A DNA stretch of 64,000 bases from an uncultured Porticoccus sp. (lineage in GTDB: Bacteria; Pseudomonadota; Gammaproteobacteria; Pseudomonadales; Porticoccaceae). Where the stretch lies: positions 124,001 through 188,000 of the forward strand of contig CAMYLT010000005.1 in assembly GCA_947259505.1 (NCBI GenBank). The letters are read 5' to 3'. Below, piece by piece: positions 38,925-46,225 of the stretch. The notes beneath the pieces were generated by a model, which did not search any database, had not been told where the DNA came from, and saw nothing but the letters and a program-made list of their open reading frames with translations. Within the stretch, counting starts at the first letter, position 1. Each line of letters opens with the position of its first letter. The position numbers and the translations under genes were made by a program.

Positions 38925-39797
38925 ATGAAAAATGTGTTGTTGGTTGTCGAGAGAATTCCTGTCAGTCATTACCTGTTGGCTCGGGCGCGGGCACTGTCTG
39001 CTGCCTTGGATGGGCAGTTACATCTGTACCATGCTGTGTACGACAACATTGAAGAAATCAATAAATACGTTGGCCTGGACAATTTTTCAGAGATTCGTGA
39101 TGAGCTGGTAAAGGAGCGTCGTCGGCAGCTGGAGCAGTTCGTATACGATTTTGCGGATGATGTGCAATGTCGTGTGGAATGGTGTAAACGCTCCTCCCAG
39201 GGGGTTGTTAACTGGGCCGAGAATATCAGTGCCGACTGTATTGTGTTGGAGCTGGGCGCTCACCATTTACTGGAGGGGTTAGTGTACACACCGGATGACT
39301 GGAACCTGCTGCGTCGGGCATCCTGTCCCGTGATGGTGCTGGCTCCTCACGAACACCCAATCAACAGTGTTGTGGCTGCGGTGGACAGTCTGGATACCAG
39401 TGAAATGCATCGCCAGTTAACGGCCCGTGTTCTTGATAATGCTCGAGCCATGGCCAAGCTGTTCAATGTCCCCCTTAAAGTGCTCACAGTGCTGCCTGCA
39501 TCTGGTATGAAAATAGCTATCGAAGCAAGGGTTCCTGATTCGCTGAATTTATTTGCCCAGCTTGAACAGCACAGTATGGATATTCTTCAGCAGACACTGG
39601 ACAGCTTGGGTATAGAAGCCGATGAGCTTCAGGTTCTGGAGGGAAAACCTGAGAAAATGATCGTTGAGGAAGTCGGGCAGGGTGGTTTGCTAGTGATTGG
39701 CAGCATGGCACGTAAGGGCCTCTCCGGGCATTTGTTAGGCAACACCTCAGAGCGAGTCCTGCATCGCTTGCAGGGGGATGTGTTAGTGGTTAACTGA
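38925..39797 (+). CDS. uspE: Tandem universal stress protein, UspE type
   Basis: The 290-residue protein holds two Usp domains (about 1-145 and 148-290). Segments LVYTPDDWNLLRRASCPVMV and GSMARKGLSGHLLGNTSERV match E. coli UspE (FTPTDWHLLRKCPSPVWMV, GTVGRTGISAAFLGNTAEQV). UspE is required under growth arrest and stress and lies beside fnr in E. coli too. The second domain has the GxxxxxxxGN(T)SE nucleotide-site pattern. The upstream FNR-type promoter predicts induction when oxygen is low. Confidence 0.88.
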   Translation: MKNVLLVVERIPVSHYLLARARALSAALDGQLHLYHAVYDNIEEINKYVGLDNFSEIRDELVKERRRQLEQFVYDFADDVQCRVEWCKRSSQGVVNWAENISADCIVLELGAHHLLEGLVYTPDDWNLLRRASCPVMVLAPHEHPINSVVAAVDSLDTSEMHRQLTARVLDNARAMAKLFNVPLKVLTVLPASGMKIAIEARVPDSLNLFAQLEQHSMDILQQTLDSLGIEADELQVLEGKPEKMIVEEVGQGGLLVIGSMARKGLSGHLLGNTSERVLHRLQGDVLVVN

Positions 39798-39826
39798 CAG
39801 GTTCTGCGGTTGTTCAAGCCCGAGCA

Positions 39827-40423
39827 CTAAAACGGTAGTTCTACTTTGCGCCACAATTGTTTTAGACGGATGTCTCGCCCGCAGCCATTGCGGTAATAAT
39901 GATATTTGAGGGGATTTTTGGTGTAGTAATCCTGATGATATTCCTCCGCAGGATAAAACGTGCTGGCAGGTATTACTTGCGTGACGATGTTTTTGTCAAA
40001 TAGACCACTTTCAGCCAATGCTTTTTTGGATGCTTGAGCCGCGTTCATCTGCTCCTCATTCATATAAAAAATGGCGGTTAAGTATTGACTGCCTCGATCA
40101 CAAAACTGTCCCTTGGCATTCAATGGGTCGATATTGATCCAGAAGGTTCGCAACAGTGTCTCGTAGCTTACTTTTTCCGGGTCATAGGTAACCTCGACTA
40201 CTTCGAAGTGACCTGTTCCGCCAGAAGAGACTTCGCGGTAAGTAGGGTTTTCCCTTTGTCCTCCGGTGTATCCGGAGACGGTGGTTATAACCCCTTCCAG
40301 TTTGTCAAAAGGGGGTTCCATACACCAAAAACAGCCGCCAGCAAAAATCGCTTTTTCCGTGGCGGCCATGATGTTTGACGAAGCCAGTAAGAGCAGGGCT
40401 AGCATTAGAGCGCGGACGAACAT
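39827..40423 (-). CDS. msrA: Exported peptide-methionine (S)-S-oxide reductase MsrA
   Basis: MsrA reduces methionine-S-sulfoxide. The active site GGCFWCMEPPF holds the catalytic Cys, SGYTGG and HFEVVEVTYDP follow, and a candidate resolving Cys lies in RNGCGRD. The first 20 residues (ALMLALLLLASSNIMA) form a Sec signal peptide, so this copy acts in the periplasm, unlike the cytoplasmic E. coli enzyme. It has 198 residues. It is convergent with uspE and divergent from the M14-like gene. Confidence 0.93.
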   Translation of the reverse strand: MFVRALMLALLLLASSNIMAATEKAIFAGGCFWCMEPPFDKLEGVITTVSGYTGGQRENPTYREVSSGGTGHFEVVEVTYDPEKVSYETLLRTFWINIDPLNAKGQFCDRGSQYLTAIFYMNEEQMNAAQASKKALAESGLFDKNIVTQVIPASTFYPAEEYHQDYYTKNPLKYHYYRNGCGRDIRLKQLWRKVELPF

Positions 40424-40595
40424 GATGAACCATCCAATACATAAGTTAGTCTTCTCAGTGTCTTTTTGACAGGGGACCCTTGCCAGGGTTCAACCACTAT
40501 TTTTTCTGTGTTCATGATCCGAACATTATCTACGCTATCCACTTACCCGATTTTTCGATTAGGGCTATGATCAGTGGATCTTTCAGGATTGTCGT

Positions 40596-41687
40596 ATGCC
40601 CCCCTCTACTGCCCTTCAGTGCTTTTCTCGCCATGTGTTTCCGATGAGTTATCAGGATGGATGCCAACGTTGGGCTGAAGCGTTAAGCAATGTGACGCTC
40701 CAGGTGAGCAGGCGTGACTTTGCCAATGGCGCCGCTGCCAGTCTTGTCTGTCAGACAGCCTGGCTGGGTCCTGTTGATGCAAACAGGGTGTTGGTGGTGA
40801 TCGGCGGAACCCACGGTGTGGAAGGTTTTGCGGGGACGGCAGTGCAGGTAGATTGGTTTAACCTGTTGGCAAGCGGGGCGTTAACGTTACCCGGGGACAC
40901 GGCGATGTTGTGTATCAATGCGCTGAATCCCTGGGGCTACATGAACTGCCGGCGCTGCGACGAGGAGGGAATAGATATCAACCGCAACTTTGTTGATTTC
41001 TCCCAGCCGCTCCCTGATAACCCGCGCTATGAAAAAATGAGGCCGCTGTTGTCGATTGTTGACAAAGTAGCGCGAGGCCAGGCGCTAGCAGATTTCGCCA
41101 TACAAGTTGGCCAACGTAATTTCGAAATTGCCTTCAGTGGTGGTCAGTACAGTGATCCGGAAGGGCCTTTCTATGGCGGGAAGGGACTTGGTTTCAGCCG
41201 CAAGGTGATCGAAACTCTGATTAGTGATTATGCCTTGGCAGGGCGGCGATTGGCTGTGGTGGATGTGCACACGGGATTAGGTCCCTACGGTTATGGTGAA
41301 GTCATTTGTGACCACCCGCCGGGCAGTCCGTCAGTCAGTACGGCATTCAGCTGGTATGGACCTGGTTGCGGACTTCCCTTGGCGGGTACGTCCAGTTCTG
41401 TACCGAAACTCGGGTTGCTCGATTATGCCTGGCACCACATTATGTCTGGAGAGAGTTGCTTTGTGACTCTGGAATTCGGCACATTGGGGACCGATTCATT
41501 GTTTGAAATTCTTCTTGATGAGGCCTGTGTCTGGGCACAGACAGGCTCATCAGGTCTAACGCGGTCTGCGGTGGCATCTGCCATGCGTACCCATTTCTAT
41601 CCTGATGACGACAGCTGGCGAGAAGCGGTCATTTTTAGAGCCCGTCAGGTATTGCAGCAGGCGTTACGAGGGGTATCTGCATCGTGA
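40596..41687 (+). CDS. DUF2817 M14-like metallopeptidase family protein
   Basis: The 363-residue protein belongs to the DUF2817/M14 carboxypeptidase-like family: VVIGGTHGVEGFAG carries candidate zinc ligands His73 and Glu76, INALNPWGYMNCRRCDEEGI and DINRNFVDFS follow, VVDVHTGLGPYGYGE supplies the third ligand His, and FVTLEFGT the catalytic Glu. No signal peptide, so it is cytoplasmic. Its stop overlaps the start of the GNAT-C39 gene by four bases, so the two are coupled; it may trim the same peptide or metabolite. An alternative start is the ATG at 40644. Confidence 0.88.
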   Translation: MPPSTALQCFSRHVFPMSYQDGCQRWAEALSNVTLQVSRRDFANGAAASLVCQTAWLGPVDANRVLVVIGGTHGVEGFAGTAVQVDWFNLLASGALTLPGDTAMLCINALNPWGYMNCRRCDEEGIDINRNFVDFSQPLPDNPRYEKMRPLLSIVDKVARGQALADFAIQVGQRNFEIAFSGGQYSDPEGPFYGGKGLGFSRKVIETLISDYALAGRRLAVVDVHTGLGPYGYGEVICDHPPGSPSVSTAFSWYGPGCGLPLAGTSSSVPKLGLLDYAWHHIMSGESCFVTLEFGTLGTDSLFEILLDEACVWAQTGSSGLTRSAVASAMRTHFYPDDDSWREAVIFRARQVLQQALRGVSAS

Positions 41688-42802
41688 TCAGCCAGGTAGG
41701 TATTCGTAACGTGTCGGCGATGGATTTGGAGCCGTTGCTGAAGCTGGAGAATAAATGTTTTTCCACTGACCGCCTCAGCCGTCGAAGTTTTCGCCACTGG
41801 ATTCATGCGGATAACTGCGCCTTCATCGTCGCCGAACTCGATCACCGGGTAGTGGGTTACAGTCTGGTTATTTTCTTTCGCGGCACTACTCTGGCAAGAC
41901 TGTACTCCATTGCCATTGATCCGGATTACCGTGGCCTCGGTCTCGCCAGAAAATTGATGGTTGAAGGTGAGACCATCAGCAAAGAGGCGGGTAGGGTGTT
42001 CTTGCGGCTTGAAGTGAGCGTGGATAACTCCGCAGGTATTAGTCTCTACCAATCTATGGGCTACCAGCCATTCGGTATTTACCGCAATTATTACGAGGAC
42101 AACAACGATGCCCTGCGCATGCAGAAGTGCATTCGCACGGTGCCACCTGTGGCTGAGAATCGTGCTATTCCCTGGATTCAACAGACGACCACGTTTACTT
42201 GTGGTCCTGCGGCGCTGATGATGGCTATGCGCGCGCTCTCAAAAGACTATCAGCCCACACAGCATGAAGAGCTGCAAATATGGCGGGAAGCAACCACCAT
42301 TTTCATGACGTCAGGTCATGGTGGATGTCACCCCATTGGTCTTGCTCTGGCCGCCCACCAGCGGGGCTATGATGTAAAGGTCTGGCTCAACCGGGATACG
42401 ACACTGTTTGTAGACGGTGTGCGCGACGAAAATAAAAAGCGTGTTATAGAGTTAGTCCATCAGGACTTTGTTGCCCAAGCACATAAAGAGAAGATCAAAA
42501 TACGCTATGGCGATTTCCGCCACACGCATCTGATCAGTGAATTCAAGAAAGGCAACCTGCCCATTATCCTGATCAGTACCTACCGCATGGATGGCCGTAA
42601 AGCCCCTCACTGGGTGACCATGAGTGGTTACGATGAGGATTGTCTTTATGTGCATGACTCCGACCCTGATCCGGACGAACAGAGTGCCAGTGGCCTGGAC
42701 AGCCAGCATCTTCCCATCGCCCACGAGGACTTCTTGAAGATGTCACGTTTTGGGCGAAATCCGATCCGTACCGCGGTGATTCTCAAAAAAGTTGTGCGCT
42801 AG
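41684..42802 (+). CDS. GNAT acetyltransferase fused to a C39-like cysteine peptidase
   Basis: The 372-residue product has a RimI-like GNAT domain (about 3-150; SIAIDPDYRGLGLARKLM is the acetyl-CoA loop, LEVSVDNSAGISLYQSMGY the C-terminal motif) followed by a C39-type papain-like domain (about 160-372; TTTFTCGPAALMMAMRAL with Cys173, APHWVTMSGYDEDC with His309, and an Asp in VHDSDPD). Fusions of this type occur in comparative-genomics descriptions of amide-ligase peptide-modification systems next to RimK-like ATP-grasp genes; no ATP-grasp gene is in this window. The start is GTG overlapping the DUF2817 stop. Confidence 0.88.
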   Translation: MISQVGIRNVSAMDLEPLLKLENKCFSTDRLSRRSFRHWIHADNCAFIVAELDHRVVGYSLVIFFRGTTLARLYSIAIDPDYRGLGLARKLMVEGETISKEAGRVFLRLEVSVDNSAGISLYQSMGYQPFGIYRNYYEDNNDALRMQKCIRTVPPVAENRAIPWIQQTTTFTCGPAALMMAMRALSKDYQPTQHEELQIWREATTIFMTSGHGGCHPIGLALAAHQRGYDVKVWLNRDTTLFVDGVRDENKKRVIELVHQDFVAQAHKEKIKIRYGDFRHTHLISEFKKGNLPIILISTYRMDGRKAPHWVTMSGYDEDCLYVHDSDPDPDEQSASGLDSQHLPIAHEDFLKMSRFGRNPIRTAVILKKVVR

Positions 42803-42863
42803 GATGGAGGACGGTTTTCCTCGGTATGCTGAGCAAACCAAGTAACAGCAGTTTGAGAAAGAG

Positions 42864-42887
42864 AAAAGGGGCCTTGTGGCCCCTTTT
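42864..42887. terminator. Symmetrical rho-independent terminator after the GNAT-C39 gene
   Basis: AAAAGGGGCC and GGCCCCTTTT arms enclose a TTGT loop. The A and T runs make it usable on both strands, serving the GNAT-C39 gene and the convergent secreted unknown. Confidence 0.88.
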
Positions 42888-42912
42888 ATGTATCCCGTCA
42901 ATTTTTGCCTGA

Positions 42913-43500
42913 TCAGATACCCTGACTCTTTCCAGGTAGCTTGTCATAGAGGGCTTCCTCTGGTGACGCATCCAAAATAGCTTTGAAGTAGCTGCTTGGC
43001 AAAACGATATTGTAGGAACTGTTGCCGTCGATGGTCAGATTCATGCCCATATTGGCGCTATCAAAAAAGGTAATGAAGCTGAGTGGCAGTGCCATGCGCT
43101 CCTCATAACGGCAGGAAATCGCGGCGCAAACATTCTCATTTTTGGAGAGTGACACAAGCTTTGCTTGTTGGGCGCCGTCCTTGATATTGGCATTTTTAAA
43201 TGAACGCCATTGCTTATCGTTGTACTGGGCGGTGATGTAGAGGACATACTGATCCTCACCCTCATGGTCTATCGCACGTACCAGATAGATTTCTGAAAAG
43301 TTGTTGGCGAGGATTTGATCAGAAAAGGCGAAATTGGGGCCGTAGGTGATTTCACCGTTGACGTCATCCAGTTTGAATTCGATCAGGGTGGCGATTTCAT
43401 CTTGGGACTGCCAGTTGATAGTCGATTCCTTAGGCGGTTCAGCAAATGCCGGTAGGGAGACGAGTGCCAGGGTGGCCAAGAATTTTGATAATAGTTTCAT
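42913..43500 (-). CDS. Secreted/periplasmic protein of unknown function
   Basis: The 195-residue protein begins with a clear Sec signal peptide (KFLATLALVSLPAFA, cleavage before EPPKES). The mature part is beta-rich in composition, with two close cysteines (ENVCAAISCRYEE) that may form a disulfide, and no low-complexity sequence. I recognise no family. It is monocistronic, ending at the shared terminator, with a 340-base gap upstream. Confidence 0.8.
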   Translation of the reverse strand: MKLLSKFLATLALVSLPAFAEPPKESTINWQSQDEIATLIEFKLDDVNGEITYGPNFAFSDQILANNFSEIYLVRAIDHEGEDQYVLYITAQYNDKQWRSFKNANIKDGAQQAKLVSLSKNENVCAAISCRYEERMALPLSFITFFDSANMGMNLTIDGNSSYNIVLPSSYFKAILDASPEEALYDKLPGKSQGI

Positions 43501-43840
43501 TGCCTAACTCCATTGTGAGCTTCGTGATATCGGGCATTTTTCAATGGGCTGCCATGCTTGCGTTTTTACGCCTTTCTGGCAACCCTTTTTTATGTCCCCG
43601 AGTAGAGCAAAAAGATCTTTAGGGCTGCATGACACATATGGGCTGTCCTGAGCCGGTGAACAGTTGGCTTGTGGTTGTGATTCTTTTCTGTACCAATGGT
43701 TCCGGTAAGTCGTTTATCAAAAGGTACCTAGACTGTTACGTGCTTCGTCTAAAGCTGGATCATTGTAGCTGTGCTCGACGCAATGTCCCGGGCCAGTTGT
43801 GCTACCATGGCCGATCTACAATGCTGATCATTTAAGCTCC
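43501..43840. other. 340-base intergenic gap between the secreted unknown and the YcbL-type gene
   Basis: This gap is between divergent genes and must hold two promoters. It contains a terminator-like hairpin (listed separately). A 68-codon open frame on the plus strand (43629-43835) has no ribosome site or recognisable sequence and is not called. No tRNA or riboswitch fold was recognised. Confidence 0.6.
43546..43591 (+). terminator. Orphan terminator-like hairpin in the gap
   Basis: GGGCTGCCA pairs with TGGCAACCC (one mismatch) around an inner GCGT-TTTT-ACGC hairpin, followed by six Ts. On the plus strand no gene precedes it within reach, since the upstream plus-strand gene already has its own terminator. 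It could end a short RNA or be part of a leader. Confidence 0.4.
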
Positions 43841-44482
43841 ATGGCCGATAAAAATTCCCCTATCGTTGTGACCTTTCCCGTTGGTCCGTTACAGTGCAAT
43901 TGCACCATCATTGGTGATCCTGTCAGCAAAAAAGCGCTGGTGATTGATCCCGGTGGTGATGCCCAGTTAATTCTGTCGAAGCTTACCGAGCTGGCGCTGA
44001 AAGTGGTCGCGATTATTCATACTCATGCCCATCTTGATCACATTCTAGCCGCTGGTGAAATCAAGAAAGCTACCGGTGCGCCCATTCACCTGCATAAAGA
44101 GGATATGTTCCTCTGGGATGGTGTGGCACAGCAGTGTGTCATGTTTGGTGTGCCGCAGATTTCTCTCCCGAAACCGGACGGTTACCTTACAGACGAGCAT
44201 GATCTAGGCTGCTGTGAAGGGGTAGCCATTCATACGCCAGGGCATACGCCTGGCTCGACCAGCTTCTGGTTTGAACCGGCCAAGACATTGATTGCCGGCG
44301 ACACCCTGTTTCGCGGCGGCATCGGCCGCACCGACTTTCCCGGTGGTGACTACAACCAGATTGTCAAATCGATCCGTCAGCGTCTTTATGCCCTGGACGA
44401 TGATGTAGCGGTGGTGACCGGTCACGGCCCTGGTACCACCATCGGCGTCGAAAAACACAGCAACATGTTTGTGCGGGCCTGA
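43841..44482 (+). CDS. YcbL-type MBL-fold metallo-hydrolase (glyoxalase II-like)
   Basis: The 213-residue enzyme has the metallo-beta-lactamase motif THAHLDH, then CEGVAIHTPGHTPGSTSFWF, IAGDTLFRGGIGRTDFPGGD and GHGPGTTIG. This layout matches E. coli YcbL, a type II glyoxalase acting on S-lactoylglutathione-like thioesters. The C-terminal glutathione-binding domain of GloB is absent. The ATG is chosen because the upstream extension is not conserved. It precedes the dUTPase gene by 28 bases. Confidence 0.9.
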   Translation: MADKNSPIVVTFPVGPLQCNCTIIGDPVSKKALVIDPGGDAQLILSKLTELALKVVAIIHTHAHLDHILAAGEIKKATGAPIHLHKEDMFLWDGVAQQCVMFGVPQISLPKPDGYLTDEHDLGCCEGVAIHTPGHTPGSTSFWFEPAKTLIAGDTLFRGGIGRTDFPGGDYNQIVKSIRQRLYALDDDVAVVTGHGPGTTIGVEKHSNMFVRA

Positions 44483-44510
44483 GGGACTGCGTGAGTCGAG
44501 GAAACCACAT

Positions 44511-45128
44511 ATGAAACAACAGATATTGGCAATGCTGGAGTTACAGGATGCCATGAACAGCAAGGTCAACAGCAACTGGGCGGAACAGGACTTTGCCTGG
44601 TACCGGGCGATCTGGGTCGAATGCGCGGAACTGTTGGATCACTACGGCTGGAAATGGTGGAAAAAACAGACGCCGGATGCGGACCAGGTAAAACTGGAGT
44701 TGGTGGATATCTGGCATTTTGGCCTCAGCATCCTGTTGCTGGACTCCGAAGGGCATGATGCCATTGCCGAATTGGTGGGGCGGCAGTTTGCCGAGGCCCG
44801 GCCATCCGGGGATTTCCGCGCGGATCTCGAGGCGTTTACCCTGCACACATTGCAGACTCGCAAGTTTGCCGTGGCGGACTTTGCCGCGCTGATGGCAGGT
44901 ATCGATCTCAGTTTCGATGAGCTCTATATCCGCTATGTCGGTAAAAATGTGCTGAATTTTTTCCGCCAGGACCACGGTTACCAGGACGGCACATACCGCA
45001 AGCAATGGGCTGGCAAGGAAGACAACGAGCATCTGGTGGAGGCGGTTGCCGAACTGGATCACAGTGGTGCCGACTTCAAGGACTTGCTCTATCAGGCCCT
45101 CAGCCAACGCTATCTCGCCAGCACTTGA
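44511..45128 (+). CDS. Dimeric all-alpha dUTP diphosphatase
   Basis: The 205-residue protein is of the dimeric dUTPase/MazG-like class rather than the trimeric Dut class. Motifs include WVECAELLDHYGWKWWKKQ and VKLELVDIWHFGLS, which provide the ExxE and ExxD magnesium ligands. It hydrolyses dUTP and dUDP, keeping uracil out of DNA. The start is the ATG; an upstream in-frame extension overlaps the preceding gene and lacks conservation. Confidence 0.9.
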   Translation: MKQQILAMLELQDAMNSKVNSNWAEQDFAWYRAIWVECAELLDHYGWKWWKKQTPDADQVKLELVDIWHFGLSILLLDSEGHDAIAELVGRQFAEARPSGDFRADLEAFTLHTLQTRKFAVADFAALMAGIDLSFDELYIRYVGKNVLNFFRQDHGYQDGTYRKQWAGKEDNEHLVEAVAELDHSGADFKDLLYQALSQRYLAST

Positions 45129-45216
45129 GCGCGTCGCTAACCCTTTGGTGACAGAGTGAAAAACGATACAATGGCGCCCCTTTGTCGATAGCAACCACAA
45201 CCTGTAATGACTCACC

Positions 45217-46083
45217 ATGACTGTACTTGATACCCGCAAAGAACGGCTGGAATTCAACAAGCTGCAAAAACGCCTGCGCCGCAACGTAGGCAGTGCCATC
45301 GCCGACTACAACATGATCGAAGACGGCGACAAAATCATGGTGTGCCTGTCCGGCGGCAAGGATTCCTATTGCATGCTGGATATTCTGCTCAACTTGCAGA
45401 AAACTGCCCCGGTGTCGTTTGAGGTCATAGCCGTCAATCTGGATCAGAAACAGCCGGGCTTTCCGCCGGAGGTATTGCCCAGATATCTGACCGGGCTGGG
45501 GGTTCCGTTCCATATCCTGGAAAAAGACACCTATAGCGTGGTCACTGAACTGGTGCCTGAGGGCAAGACCTATTGTGGCCTATGCTCCCGGCTGCGCCGC
45601 GGCACCCTGTACAGCTTTGCCCAGCAGATCGGCGCCACCAAGATTGCCTTGGGTCACCACCGGGACGACATTATCGAAACCCTGTTTCTCAATATGTTCT
45701 ATGGCGGCAAGCTCAAGGCCATGCCACCGAAGCTGCTCAGTGATGACAAACAGAATGTGGTTATTCGCCCTCTGGCCTACTGCAAGGAAGAGGATCTGGT
45801 GGACTACGCCGAATTGAAAGCTTTCCCGATCATTCCCTGTAACCTGTGCGGTTCCCAGGACAATTTACAGCGCCAGGTGATCAAGGAAATGCTGCAGGGT
45901 TGGGAAAAGCAGAACCCTGGTCGTATGGAAACCATTTTTGCCGCGATCAAGAGTGTGGCGCCATCCCAGTTGGCCGATACCGAATTGTTTGATTTCGCTA
46001 ATCTCAAGCTGGAACGCCCATCCCGTATTGGCATGGTCAATCTTTGGGAAGGTGAGGGCGACGGCGTGCGCGAGTCAGCTTGA
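45217..46083 (+). CDS. ttcA: tRNA 2-thiocytidine(32) synthetase TtcA
   Basis: TtcA thiolates C32 of certain tRNAs using a [4Fe-4S] cluster and sulfur from IscS. The PP-loop [14 protein letters not shown] and the CxxC motif [12 protein letters not shown] (cluster ligands with the later cysteine in PCNLCGSQ) are present. It has 288 residues. The stop is directly followed by an 18-base tandem repeat, then dnaX. Confidence 0.96.
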   Translation: MTVLDTRKERLEFNKLQKRLRRNVGSAIADYNMIEDGDKIMVCLSGGKDSYCMLDILLNLQKTAPVSFEVIAVNLDQKQPGFPPEVLPRYLTGLGVPFHILEKDTYSVVTELVPEGKTYCGLCSRLRRGTLYSFAQQIGATKIALGHHRDDIIETLFLNMFYGGKLKAMPPKLLSDDKQNVVIRPLAYCKEEDLVDYAELKAFPIIPCNLCGSQDNLQRQVIKEMLQGWEKQNPGRMETIFAAIKSVAPSQLADTELFDFANLKLERPSRIGMVNLWEGEGDGVRESA

Positions 46084-46173
46084 TGGCTCTTTCTCCGCGG
46101 AAAGCGCTTTATCCACAAAGGGCTCTTTATTCGCCGAGGGCTCTTTGTTCGCTGAAGGCTCTTACCTTTCGAT
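46084..46173 (+). repeat. Degenerate 18-bp tandem repeat between ttcA and dnaX
   Basis: Five consecutive 18-base units begin right after the ttcA stop. The central two read GGGCTCTTTATTCGCCGA and GGGCTCTTTGTTCGCTGA (three differences); the outer three are progressively diverged (TGGCTCTTTCTCCGCGGA, AAGCGCTTTATCCACAAA, AGGCTCTTACCTTTCGAT). An 18-base period equals six codons; one frame would read GSLFAE repeats, but no start or ribosome site supports translation. dnaX starts 52 bases later. Confidence 0.75.
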
Positions 46174-46225
46174 GCCCAACTGATGCCCCTATAATGGGTC
46201 GCTTACTTCTGTCGGATATTGCTCC

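Noticed and set aside
40470-40530. ACCCT-TGCC-AGGGT and GTTC-N7-GAAC dyads between msrA and the M14-like gene
   Set aside because: Too short and isolated to support an operator or terminator.
43629-43835. 68-codon open frame in the 340-base gap
   Set aside because: No ribosome site, no recognisable sequence and it runs into the next gene's start.
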